From positions 1,823,664 through 1,887,663 of the forward strand of contig NZ_LMHJ01000001.1 of NCBI RefSeq assembly GCF_001427795.1: a stretch of DNA of 64,000 nucleotides. The letters are read 5' to 3'. The translations under genes and the position numbers were made by a program. Shown piece by piece: positions 56,316-64,000 of the stretch. Source of the stretch: Nocardioides sp. Root682. GTDB taxonomy: Bacteria > Actinomycetota > Actinomycetes > Propionibacteriales > Nocardioidaceae. Numbering within the stretch: the stretch's first letter is position 1; each line of letters opens with the position of its first letter. Below the pieces are notes generated by a model. The model did not search any database. It was not told the origin of the DNA and saw only the letters and a list, made by a program, of their open reading frames with translations.

Positions 56316-57743
56316 TCAGCCGAGGCGGGCCGCGACCTCGGCGGCCACGGCGCGCGCCAGGGCCTCCGGGGTGTCGTCGTCCCGCTCGGGGATGACGGCG
56401 TGCACGTCGCCGGACGCGAGCAGGTCGAGCGCACCCACCTTCTGCTCGGCGGCCATCTCCGCCGCACGGCTGGTGTCGCCGTGCACGATCACGCTCGCAC
56501 CCTCCGGCGGCAGCGGTGACAGCCAGCCGCGCTCGGTGGCCAGCACGGTGCGGGCCGGGAGCAGCGCGAGCGCCCCGCCGCCGCAGCCCTGACCGAGGAT
56601 CACCGACACCGTCGGCACGGTCATCGTCACCAGCCGGGCGATGCAGCGGGCGATCTCCCCCGCGATGGCACCTTCCTCGGCTTCTGCCGACAGCTCCGCG
56701 CCGGGGGTGTCGATGACGGTGACCAGCGGGAGGCCGAGCTCCTCGGCGAGGTTCATCGCCCGCAGCGCCTCGCGCAGGGCACCAGGACCCATCGGCGTCG
56801 AGGCCGACTGCCGAGACCTGTCCTGCCCGACCAGCACGCACGGCTGCCCGTCGAGACGGGTCAGTGCGATCAGGACCGAGTCGTCCCGCTCCCCCTCGTC
56901 GGTGCCCCGCAGGCGCAAGGTGCCGGCGGCGCCGTACCGGAGCAGGTCGCGGACCCCCACCCGGCCATCGGCCCGGGTGGCCACGATGTCCTCCCAGACC
57001 GTCCGGTCGGAGGTGGTGCCGAGTGCGATCGGCGTACGGCGTTCGAGCCCGGCAGCGGTGGCCGGGTCCACGAGGACACCGAGCGCGTGGTCGACCAGCG
57101 CCGGCAGGTCCTCGGCCGGTACGACGGCGTCGATGATCCCCTTCGCAGCGAGGTTCTCGGCGACCTGGATCCCCTCGGGGAACGGTTCGCCGTTGAGCGC
57201 TTCGTAGACCTTCGGGCCCAGGAACCCCACCAGTGCGCCCGGTTCGGCGACGGTGACGTGGCCCAGCGATCCCCACGACGCGTAGACGCCGCCGGTCGTC
57301 GGGTGTCGCAGGTGCACCATGTACGGCAGTCCCGCGGCCCGGTGCTCCATCAACGCACGGGAGATCTCGACCATCTGGACGAACGCCCGGGTGCCCTCCT
57401 GCATCCGGGTGCCACCGGACGCCGTACTGGCCACCACGGGAAGGCCTTCGGCCGTTGCCCGTCGTACGGCGGCCGCGATCCGGGTGGCAGCGGCGATGCC
57501 GATCGAGCCGGCCAGGAACCCGAACTCGTTCACGACGAAGGCGATCGGACGTCCCCGGACAGTCCCCCGGCCGGTCAGGACGGACTCGTCGGTGCCGGCC
57601 TTCTCGGCGGCAGCCCGGAGGGCGTCCTGGTAGGCCTCGGGGTGGCCGGAGATGTCGACGGCGGAGTCCCACGACTCGTAGCTGCCGTCGTCGAGCACCA
57701 GGTCGATCAGTTCACGCGCGGTCCACCGGCGACTCGTCCCCAT
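56316..57743 (-). CDS. Fused acyl-CoA carboxylase carboxyltransferase (AccD-AccA type)
   Basis: 475 residues. The N-terminal half resembles AccD without its zinc finger (GRGTVRGRPIAFVVNEF, ASTASGGTRMQEG, HPTTGGVYASWGSLG) and the C-terminal half resembles AccA (PLVTVIDTPGAELSAEAEE, ILGQGCGGGALALLP). It should transfer carboxyl from biotin carrier to an acyl-CoA; no biotin carboxylase is in the window. ATG 57743 has TAGGGT seven bases upstream, so it is leaderless and shares its -10 bases with the divergent lipid kinase gene. Confidence 0.9.
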   Translation of the reverse strand: MGTSRRWTARELIDLVLDDGSYESWDSAVDISGHPEAYQDALRAAAEKAGTDESVLTGRGTVRGRPIAFVVNEFGFLAGSIGIAAATRIAAAVRRATAEGLPVVASTASGGTRMQEGTRAFVQMVEISRALMEHRAAGLPYMVHLRHPTTGGVYASWGSLGHVTVAEPGALVGFLGPKVYEALNGEPFPEGIQVAENLAAKGIIDAVVPAEDLPALVDHALGVLVDPATAAGLERRTPIALGTTSDRTVWEDIVATRADGRVGVRDLLRYGAAGTLRLRGTDEGERDDSVLIALTRLDGQPCVLVGQDRSRQSASTPMGPGALREALRAMNLAEELGLPLVTVIDTPGAELSAEAEEGAIAGEIARCIARLVTMTVPTVSVILGQGCGGGALALLPARTVLATERGWLSPLPPEGASVIVHGDTSRAAEMAAEQKVGALDLLASGDVHAVIPERDDDTPEALARAVAAEVAARLG

Positions 57744-57750
57744 GGGCGCA

Positions 57751-57756
57751 ACCCTA
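57751..57756 (-). promoter_or_regulatory. -10 element of the accDA-like gene (leaderless)
   Basis: TAGGGT on the minus strand, seven bases before ATG 57743. It overlaps the plus-strand -10 at 57755-57760 by two bases. Confidence 0.6.
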
Positions 57757-57760
57757 GGCT
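57755..57760 (+). promoter_or_regulatory. -10 element of the lipid kinase gene (leaderless)
   Basis: TAGGCT on the plus strand, six bases before GTG 57767; it overlaps the accDA-like -10. Confidence 0.6.
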
Positions 57761-57766
57761 GATCGG

Positions 57767-58723
57767 GTGACCGACTCGATCGTGGTGATCACCAACGCCG
57801 ACGCCGGCACGGCGGACGACGAGGCGCTGGAGACTGCCCTCGGCGTGCTCCGTGGCGCGACGACCGTCGAGGTGCACGCGACCTCGTCGCCGGACGAGCT
57901 CGACACGGTGCTCGACGGCCTCGGCGACCTCGGTGACCGGCGGCTGGTCGTGGTCGGCGGCGACGGCAGCATCCACGCCGTCGTGGCCGCGCTCCACCGC
58001 CGCAACGAGCTCACCGGCCGAGTGCTCGGACTGGTCCCGCTGGGCACGGGGAACGACTTCGCGCGCACCCTCGGCATCCCGCTGGACCCGGAGGAAGCAG
58101 CTGAACTCGTCCTCGCCGGCGCGACCCGGGCCGTGGACCTGGTCGTCGACGAACGAGACGCGGTCACGGTCAACGGCGTGCACCTCGGCGCAGGCGCCGA
58201 GGCCGGGGAGAAGGGGGCCCGGTGGAAGAGCCGGCTCGGCTCCGTCGGCATCGGCAAGGTCAACCTGGGCAGGATCGGCTACCCGATCGGCGCGCTGCAG
58301 ACGGCCCTGAACCCGCCCACCCTCCGGGTCCGCGTGGAGGTCGACGGCGAGGTCGTGGTCGACGTCGACCACCAGGTGCTGATGGTGGCCCTCGGCAACG
58401 GCGCCTCCGTCGGCGGCGGCACCGAGCTGACGCCCGACGCCCATCCGTTCGACGGCCTGGTCGACGTCCTCATCGCCACCCCGGTCGGCACCCTGTCGCG
58501 CCTCGGCTACGCGCTGCGGCTGCCGTTCGGGCGCCACGAGGAGCACGCCGACGTCCAGATCGTCCGCGGCCGCACGGTCCGGGTCACGGGGTGCGAGTTC
58601 ACCTGCAACAGCGACGGCGAGATCGACGGCCCGGTGCGGAGCCGGTCGTGGCGCGTGCTGCCGTCGGCGTACGCCATGGTCGTGCCGGTGAGCGAGTCTG
58701 GGAACGACGCCTCAGGCACCTAG
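57767..58723 (+). CDS. Diacylglycerol-kinase-family lipid kinase (YegS/LCB5 type)
   Basis: 318 residues. The nucleotide loop is VVVGGDGSIHAVV and the second motif PLGTGNDFARTLG, then a beta-sandwich second domain with FDGLVDVLIATP and CNSDGEIDGP. It phosphorylates diacylglycerol or a related lipid on the inner membrane face. GTG 57767 is leaderless. Its TAG stop shares the palindrome CTAG with the stop of the opposite-strand gene. Confidence 0.93.
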   Translation: MTDSIVVITNADAGTADDEALETALGVLRGATTVEVHATSSPDELDTVLDGLGDLGDRRLVVVGGDGSIHAVVAALHRRNELTGRVLGLVPLGTGNDFARTLGIPLDPEEAAELVLAGATRAVDLVVDERDAVTVNGVHLGAGAEAGEKGARWKSRLGSVGIGKVNLGRIGYPIGALQTALNPPTLRVRVEVDGEVVVDVDHQVLMVALGNGASVGGGTELTPDAHPFDGLVDVLIATPVGTLSRLGYALRLPFGRHEEHADVQIVRGRTVRVTGCEFTCNSDGEIDGPVRSRSWRVLPSAYAMVVPVSESGNDASGT

Positions 58724-60399
58724 TTCTTCATCGTGTTGTGCATGACCTCGTTGATGATGGCGTCCCGGTTGACCATGACGTTGACCAAGGCGCCCTCCCA
58801 GGAACGAGCCATGTCGACCACCATGAAGGCCTCGGCCTGCGCGTCCATCGCGTTCGCCCACTCCACCGGGTCGATCACCGGCTGGTAGCGCCTGATCTCC
58901 GCGAGACCGAGCCCGTTCCAGTGCCGGGCCATGTCGTGGATGGCGTTCTGGAGCAGGACCGTGCGCTTGCCAAGGGCGTGCTGGACGCCGCCACCCGGGC
59001 CACCTTCTCCCCGCTCCATGAGCGCCTCCACCCGCAAACGGGCTTCCGTCACGCGCGACGCGGCGTGGTCCAGGCCCTTCTCCTTGAGCCCGCCGATCCG
59101 CTTCATGCCCTCGATCTCGTCGGTGACCTCGACGGCGGAGAGACCGCCGACGACCGCTGTGTAGCCGTACTCGGCGAGCGCCTTGTAGCTCTTGTAGGTG
59201 ATGGCAGCGCCTGCCAGCGGTGCAGCCGCGGCACCCGCAGCACCCGCAACGGCTTCTGCCCCGACGGCCTCCGCGCCGGCGGCGATCAGTCCCACCCCAC
59301 CGCTGGCGACCTCCAGCCCACCCTCGATCTTCTGGCTGGCCGTCGCATTGTCGTCGAGCAGCACCAGGGTGCCGTGGATCAGGTCGAGGGCAGCGAAGGC
59401 GCTCGAGAACTTCGACAAGCCCTCGACTGCCCGGCCGAGCACGGCGGCCTGTTGGGCCATGCCACGCATCGAGAAGACCTTCTGCAGTCCCATGGCGAGC
59501 AGGGTCAGGGACTGCGTGGTGAAGTCCGCGGCCTTCTTGACGTGTTCGAGCACCGTGGCGCTCGCGCCCAGCATGCGGTCTGGATCCGTGCGCGCCAGCT
59601 GCTTGTCGAGGTCCTCGACCATCTTCGAGTACGACGGATAGTCGTCGGTCTTGCAGAGGGCGATGATGCCTTCGAGAACCTTGATCCGGGAGTCGCGCGA
59701 CTTCTTAGTGGCACCCTCGACGTCCGCCGTGCCCAGGAACTTGTCCGCGGTCGCGAAGACCGCGAGTCCGTCGGTCGCCAGGGCGATCAGTCGCTGACGC
59801 TCCACCTTCGCCTTCGGTGACTGCAGCTCGGCCGCCCGACCGACGTCGGCAGTGGCGGCGTCGACGACCGCGGACTCGAGGACCGTGCCTGTCTTCATGA
59901 GCAGCTGCTGGGCATGCGCGGCCTGGTCGAGCTGGCCGCCGGCCGCCACGTGGGCACGAAGCAACAACGCCTTCAGCACCGGAGCGGCAGCCTGGAAGTG
60001 CGTGAGCCGACCGACAGGAGGAAGCCCGTTCCCATCGGGGCTACGGCCGTGAAGGCTCTCCCAGAGTGCCTCACCGGCAGCGTGGTCCTTCGCGCTCAGG
60101 TCGGCCACCCGCTCGCGCCCACCCCGGTGCGACAGGATGTCGTCGACGGCGATGGCCGCCATCATGTCGGTCCCGTCCGCGACCCGCACGGACGACTTCC
60201 GCTTGCGCTGCACGGATGCTACGCCTGCTGCCACGCGACGGTTGCCGATCTGACGCTGCAGGGCGTGGACGTCGCTGGCCGTGCTTGTTCCCGTGGCAGT
60301 TCCAGCGGTGTCGCCGGACTTCAGCTCGGACGTCAGCGGGGGCGCGCGGCGTGGTGCCCGTTGGCGGATCGGACCCGGACCGGGTCGTTGACCGACCAC
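58720..60399 (-). CDS. Large protein with the LQR/GN motif of contractile-injection-linked proteins
   Basis: 559 residues. Residues 47-68 carry LQRQIGNRRVAAGVASVQRK, the LQRxxGNxxV...VQRK motif frequent in actinobacterial proteins linked to extracellular contractile injection systems (eCIS) and in DUF4157-containing toxins. The first 46 residues are Pro/Arg rich and disordered. Most of the rest is helical; residues about 360-420 form a Gly/Ala-rich hydrophobic stretch (GGVGLIAAGAEAVGAEAVA) that could insert into a membrane. No known catalytic domain or signal peptide is seen. GTG 60399 follows AGGGGG by six bases. A cargo or toxin-like role is inference. Confidence 0.65.
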   Translation of the reverse strand: MVGQRPGPGPIRQRAPRRAPPLTSELKSGDTAGTATGTSTASDVHALQRQIGNRRVAAGVASVQRKRKSSVRVADGTDMMAAIAVDDILSHRGGRERVADLSAKDHAAGEALWESLHGRSPDGNGLPPVGRLTHFQAAAPVLKALLLRAHVAAGGQLDQAAHAQQLLMKTGTVLESAVVDAATADVGRAAELQSPKAKVERQRLIALATDGLAVFATADKFLGTADVEGATKKSRDSRIKVLEGIIALCKTDDYPSYSKMVEDLDKQLARTDPDRMLGASATVLEHVKKAADFTTQSLTLLAMGLQKVFSMRGMAQQAAVLGRAVEGLSKFSSAFAALDLIHGTLVLLDDNATASQKIEGGLEVASGGVGLIAAGAEAVGAEAVAGAAGAAAAPLAGAAITYKSYKALAEYGYTAVVGGLSAVEVTDEIEGMKRIGGLKEKGLDHAASRVTEARLRVEALMERGEGGPGGGVQHALGKRTVLLQNAIHDMARHWNGLGLAEIRRYQPVIDPVEWANAMDAQAEAFMVVDMARSWEGALVNVMVNRDAIINEVMHNTMKN

Positions 60400-60516
60400 G
60401 TGGAGCCCCCTGTCGACAGCTTCGATGCTAGCAGCGGCCGACCCTGGGGGAGCCGGTCCCGGAGGTAAAGACCGGCGCCCGGTCGGGACGAATCGGAGCC
60501 GGACGCTCGGTCCAAC

Positions 60517-60522
60517 TAGGCT
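60517..60522 (+). promoter_or_regulatory. -10 element of lysS (leaderless)
   Basis: TAGGCT on the plus strand, seven bases before GTG 60530. Confidence 0.6.
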
Positions 60523-60529
60523 TCGCGCC

Positions 60530-62251
60530 GTGGCACGAGGACAGCGCAACCAAGACGACGAGTCAGGCGGCAACCAGGGTCGCACGCATCAGCCCAGCGA
60601 CTGGGTGACCCGGACCGCCGACCTGGCGCTCCGGCACGCAGAGGCGGTCAACGGAGGCACCCTGCCCGACGTCGTCACCTGCGCGTCCGGGATCAGCCCC
60701 TCCGGCCCCATCCACCTGGGCAACCTGCGCGAGTTCCTCACCGTGCACTTCGTCGCCGAGGAGATCCGGCGTCGCGGCATCACCGTGCGCCACCTGCACA
60801 GCTGGGACGACTACGACCGGTTCCGCAAGGTCCCGGCGGGCGTCGACCCGTCGTGGAGCGAGCACATCGGCAAGCCGCTGTCCGCTGTCCCGGACCCGAC
60901 CGGCGAGTTCCCGAACTGGGCCGAGCGCTTCAAGGCGCCGCTGCGCGCTGCACTCAAGGACCTCGGTTGCGAGATGGTCGAGGTCGACCAGACCGAGCTG
61001 TACGCCGCCGGCACCTACCGCGAGCAGGTCCTCACCGCCATCGCGAAGCGCGGCGAGATCGAGACCGTGATGGCGCGGTTCCGGACCAAGAAGGCTGCCG
61101 AGCCGGTCGAGGGCGAAGAGGAGTCGACCGCGGAGGAGGACTCCGGCCACGGCGCGACCGAGGACCTGGCCCGGTTCCCCTACAAGCCCTACTGCCGCGG
61201 TTGCGGCCGCGACACCGTCACCCTCACGTCGTACGACGACGACACGACGGACCTGGCCTACACCTGCGACGTGTGCGGCGACTCCTACGTCACCAACGTC
61301 GCCACGCAGAACGAGGGCAAGCTGGTCTGGAAGGTCGACTGGCCGATGCGCTGGACCTTCGAGGGTGTCCACTTCGAGCCCGGTGGCGTCGACCACGCGA
61401 GCCCCGGGTCGTCGTACACGGTCGGCAAGGAGATCGTCGGCCCGATCTTCGGCGGCACCGCCCCGTCGTTCGTCGGCTACTCGTTCGTCGGCGTCGCCGG
61501 CATGCCGAAGATGTCCTCGTCCAAGGGCGGCGTGCCGACCGCCGAGGAAGCCCTGCGCATCCTCGAGGCGCCGATCCTGCGCTGGCTCTACGTCCGCCGT
61601 CAGCCCAAGCAGGCGTTCAACGTCGACTTCGGCCAGGAGGTCCTGCGCCTGTACGACGAGTGGGACGCGCTGACCAAGAAGGCAGCCATCCCCGAGAAGC
61701 GCGACGCCGCGGTGCTCGCCTGGGAGCGCGCGTCCGCGACCTCGACCGCCGGCGCGCTGCCGACGCCTGCCGTCGTCGTACCGTTCCGGATGCTGTCCTC
61801 GGTCGCCGACGTGACCGCGGGATCGCGTGAGATCACCGCGCGCACCGTCGGTGCGAGCGAGGCGGACCTCGAACCGCGGCTGTCGAAGGCGGCCACCTGG
61901 ATCACGGCCTACGTCGACCCCGAGGACCGCACTGTCGTGCGCGAGTCCGCCGACACCGAGCGCCTGGCCGCACTCTCCGAGGACGAGACGCTGTGGCTCG
62001 GCCAGCTGCTCGACCGGCTGCCCGACTCGTTCGCGGACGCCGACGAGCTGACCACCCTGATCTACGGCGTCCCGAAGCTGGCACGCGGACTGGCCCTGGA
62101 CGACCCGCCCACCGACGAGGTGAAGACGGACCAGAAGGCGTTCTTCAAGCTGCTGTACGAGCTCCTGGTCGCTGCCGAGCGCGGCCCGCGCCTGCCCACG
62201 CTGTTCATGGCGCTCGGGCCGGAGAAGGTGCGCGCGCTGCTCACGCCGTGA
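60530..62251 (+). CDS. lysS: Class I lysyl-tRNA synthetase
   Basis: 573 residues. The Rossmann-type HIGH motif is PIHLGN (60-65) and the KMSKS motif is KMSSSKG (327-333), so this is the archaeal-type class I enzyme, not the common class II. A zinc knuckle is formed by Cys222/Cys225 and Cys246/Cys249 (CRGCG, CDVCG). An acidic insertion near 190-210 (EPVEGEEESTAEEDSGHG) is not conserved in the archaeal enzyme. GTG 60530 is leaderless. It ends one base from the convergent lipoprotein gene. Confidence 0.95.
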   Translation: MARGQRNQDDESGGNQGRTHQPSDWVTRTADLALRHAEAVNGGTLPDVVTCASGISPSGPIHLGNLREFLTVHFVAEEIRRRGITVRHLHSWDDYDRFRKVPAGVDPSWSEHIGKPLSAVPDPTGEFPNWAERFKAPLRAALKDLGCEMVEVDQTELYAAGTYREQVLTAIAKRGEIETVMARFRTKKAAEPVEGEEESTAEEDSGHGATEDLARFPYKPYCRGCGRDTVTLTSYDDDTTDLAYTCDVCGDSYVTNVATQNEGKLVWKVDWPMRWTFEGVHFEPGGVDHASPGSSYTVGKEIVGPIFGGTAPSFVGYSFVGVAGMPKMSSSKGGVPTAEEALRILEAPILRWLYVRRQPKQAFNVDFGQEVLRLYDEWDALTKKAAIPEKRDAAVLAWERASATSTAGALPTPAVVVPFRMLSSVADVTAGSREITARTVGASEADLEPRLSKAATWITAYVDPEDRTVVRESADTERLAALSEDETLWLGQLLDRLPDSFADADELTTLIYGVPKLARGLALDDPPTDEVKTDQKAFFKLLYELLVAAERGPRLPTLFMALGPEKVRALLTP

Positions 62252-62252
62252 G

Positions 62253-63329
62253 TCACCAGCGCAGGTCGGGTGGACCTGCATCGGGCGGGACCGACGGCAG
62301 GCCGAGCACGTGCATCGCCGCGTCGGCGAGGTCCAGGTTCCGGATCGGCTGCGCTCCGTCGTACGACGGCCGCCCGGTGCCCGGGTCACGACGTTGCGGG
62401 TTGCTCGCGTAGAGGTCTCCCGCCGCCACGTCCGGTCCCCAGACCACGAACGGGATCGTGTAGTTCGCGGGCACCGGGGCCCCGTGGTCGCGGGTGCCGG
62501 CCGCGAATCCGTGGTCGGCGGTGAGGATCACCGTGGTCGTGCCGTCGAGTGCGGGCGTGTGTTCGATCGCCGCGACGACCTTGCCGACGAGTCGGTCGAT
62601 CTCGCGAACTGCATCGAGATACGCCACGCCCATGCCTCCGGTCCGGTGCCCGGCCGCGTCGGGACCGGCAAGGTGCAGGAACGTCAGGTTGGGCTGTGCG
62701 GACACGAGATGGGCAATGGCGTCGGCGACCAGGCGGCCTTGGGGCTTGCGCACCTCGAAGTCGTCGATCGACCGCGGCCACGAGTCCCGCATGATGTCGA
62801 ACTTGGTCTTGCCTGCGAACAACGCCGTCGTCAGGTGGTGACGATGCGCGACGGAGAAGATCGACGCGACCTTCTCGCCCGCAGCGGCCTGCACCGTGTC
62901 CCCGACGGGGTTGCCGTTCCAGGTCACGCCATGGCCACCTCCGGCGGCGTCGATCCGGCGTCCCGTCACCATGCCGACGTGATTGGGGAGGGTGACGTTC
63001 TTCTCGTAGGCGGTGCGGGCGTTCAGGGTCGAGGCCCCCTCGTCGAGGAGCCGATGCAGGTGCGGCGTCTCCTTCGTGCCCAGCTCGAGGAGCGCTTCAA
63101 CGGCCAGGCCGTCGACGGAGATGGCGACGACGTGCGCCGGCTCGGTGGGCGCGGTGCTCGACGGGGTCGCCGTCGGCTCCACCGAACTGGGCGAGCTGGC
63201 CGGCGTGGACGAGCTGGGCGAGCTGGTCGGCGCAGACAGGTCCGGGTCGCCCGCGCTGCAGGAGACCAACCCGAGACTCGCTGCACCGAGGCCAGCGACC
63301 ACTGCCCACGCGCCGAAGCGATCCTTCAC
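62253..63329 (-). CDS. Secreted alkaline-phosphatase-superfamily lipoprotein (NPP type)
   Basis: 358 residues. Signal peptide with lipobox LVSC, then a Ser/Thr/Pro-rich linker (about 27-65, typical for a cell-wall spacer) and a type I phosphodiesterase/nucleotide pyrophosphatase domain: AISVDGLAVEALLELG, the nucleophile threonine in NVTLPNHVGMVTG, and TADHGFAAGTRDHG with metal ligands. It likely hydrolyses phosphodiesters outside the cell. GTG 63329 overlaps the preceding gene (GTGA), so the two are co-translated. Confidence 0.9.
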   Translation of the reverse strand: MKDRFGAWAVVAGLGAASLGLVSCSAGDPDLSAPTSSPSSSTPASSPSSVEPTATPSSTAPTEPAHVVAISVDGLAVEALLELGTKETPHLHRLLDEGASTLNARTAYEKNVTLPNHVGMVTGRRIDAAGGGHGVTWNGNPVGDTVQAAAGEKVASIFSVAHRHHLTTALFAGKTKFDIMRDSWPRSIDDFEVRKPQGRLVADAIAHLVSAQPNLTFLHLAGPDAAGHRTGGMGVAYLDAVREIDRLVGKVVAAIEHTPALDGTTTVILTADHGFAAGTRDHGAPVPANYTIPFVVWGPDVAAGDLYASNPQRRDPGTGRPSYDGAQPIRNLDLADAAMHVLGLPSVPPDAGPPDLRW

Positions 63330-64000
63330 TGCGTCGCGATGTCGACGACCGGGGACCACACGTGGCGGCCCGGGACGTAGTCGTAGAACTCCGCATCGCT
63401 GACCATCTGCACGTTGACGCTGACCTTGTCGACGGGGCTGTCGCCCTCCCGGAACCGGAAGGGGAAGGCGAGGCCGTCCCGGGGAGCTGCGGAGTAGTCA
63501 CCCGGGAACCGGGGATCGTCGGTCTGGGAGCCGTCGAGGATGTCGCGACCGTGGCCCCAACCGTCGACCGCGCCGGATCCGGTCGCGCCGGTGGTCACGT
63601 GACGCCAGGAGACGAAGTCGGGATTGTCGTCACCGTTCACGTCGAACTGCACGATGACACCGACGGGCGGCGAAGCGGCGCCGACGAACTCCACGATGAC
63701 CCAGCCGGGCGTCCCCTCCTGCTGCGGGTAGACCTGGACCTGCAACAGATCGCCCTCAGGGCTGGTCTCCGGACCCTGTCCGCGCAGGAGCGCGTCGCTC
63801 GTGGTGTCGATGAGATCCAGCGGCGGGAGCGGCACCGACTGCTGGGTCGGCGACGTGCTCGAGGTCGTGGTGGGGTCCGAGGTCGCCGTCGAGTCCCTGT
63901 CCTGCGCGCCGGTGTCCGTGTCGTCCGAGCCGCTGGTGCCGACCAGGTAGGCGCCGACTCCCACTGCCACGAGGAGGAGTGCCGCGGCCACCACGATGCC
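63326..64000 (-). CDS. Membrane-anchored extracellular protein, 5' truncated by window edge
   Basis: 224 residues visible; the frame continues past the end of the window, so the start is missing. A membrane anchor (GIVVAAALLLVAVGVGAYLV) is followed by an acidic Asp/Thr/Ser-rich linker and a beta-rich domain (LQVQVYPQQEG, GWVIVEFVGAASPPVGVIVQ, FDVNGDDNPDFVSWRHV). I do not recognise the family. It is coupled to the phosphodiesterase-like lipoprotein gene by a four-base overlap, suggesting a shared extracellular task. Confidence 0.75.
   Translation of the reverse strand, partial: GIVVAAALLLVAVGVGAYLVGTSGSDDTDTGAQDRDSTATSDPTTTSSTSPTQQSVPLPPLDLIDTTSDALLRGQGPETSPEGDLLQVQVYPQQEGTPGWVIVEFVGAASPPVGVIVQFDVNGDDNPDFVSWRHVTTGATGSGAVDGWGHGRDILDGSQTDDPRFPGDYSAAPRDGLAFPFRFREGDSPVDKVSVNVQMVSDAEFYDYVPGRHVWSPVVDIATQ

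Noticed and set aside
1..64000. tRNA, rRNA, CRISPR, insertion sequences, prophage genes
   Set aside because: No tRNA-like cloverleaf in any gap, no regularly spaced repeats, and no transposase, integrase or phage structural protein among the plausible coding regions.

Overview
The window is GC-rich DNA (roughly 70 percent G+C by eye) with frequent GTG and a few TTG starts, tight 4-base ATGA/GTGA gene overlaps, many leaderless starts (TANNNT, 6-7 bases, then ATG or GTG) and a class I lysyl-tRNA synthetase. Together with the family content (PurS-type FGAM synthase, DUF3068, fused AccD/AccA, FG-GAP kinase) this points to a high-GC actinobacterium. Nocardioidaceae (Nocardioides-like) is my best guess, but that is inference. 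No rRNA, tRNA, CRISPR array, insertion sequence or integrase is visible. The longest stretch without a gene is about 215 bases (55431-55645), so no gap exceeds 300 bases.

Layout. 1-11.7 kb: end of an MFS exporter, a lipoprotein, purL, a secreted DUF1906/peptidoglycan-binding protein, purQ-purS, a fatty acyl-CoA ligase, purC, a sulfotransferase, a beta-propeller protein and a degenerate HIT protein. 11.7-37 kb: a catabolic island with three cytoplasmic type I sulfatases, the formylglycine-generating enzyme that activates them, GH3 and GH1 glycosidases, two alpha/beta hydrolases, a serine beta-lactamase-fold esterase, an SDR, two paralogous TetR regulators and an oligopeptide/oligosaccharide-type ABC importer. 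The importer genes run on into a small secreted peptide, GT2, DUF3068 and a ROK kinase; a GT4 glycosyltransferase closes the island. 37-43.8 kb: a Liv-type ABC importer operon with an embedded long-chain acyl-CoA synthetase. 43.8-50 kb: an SRPBCC protein, purB, three GNATs, a HIT protein, a hypothetical and purD. 50-64 kb: a Ser/Thr kinase with an extracellular FG-GAP propeller, a REC-PAS-PAS histidine kinase, purA, a ketosteroid-isomerase-like protein, fused accDA, a diacylglycerol-kinase-like lipid kinase, a large protein carrying the LQR/GN motif of contractile-injection-linked proteins, class I lysS, a phosphodiesterase-like lipoprotein and the end of a membrane-anchored protein.

The most striking signal is a promoter-operator module repeated six times in the island, in front of the GH3, sulfatase, FGE, importer and SDR units. 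An inverted repeat (ACCNAC-N6-GTNGGT and variants) sits directly against the -10 hexamer. In the three divergent intergenic regions it exactly fills the 17-base gap between a TTGCNN -35 and a TAGGTT -10. The two TetR paralogues encoded in the island are the obvious candidate repressors. The model that fits is a coordinately derepressed pathway: import of a small sulfated glycoconjugate, then FGE-activated cytoplasmic desulfation, ester cleavage and glycoside hydrolysis. The island lies between purC and purB, splitting what is otherwise a purine-gene neighbourhood (purL, Q, S, C | B, D, A).
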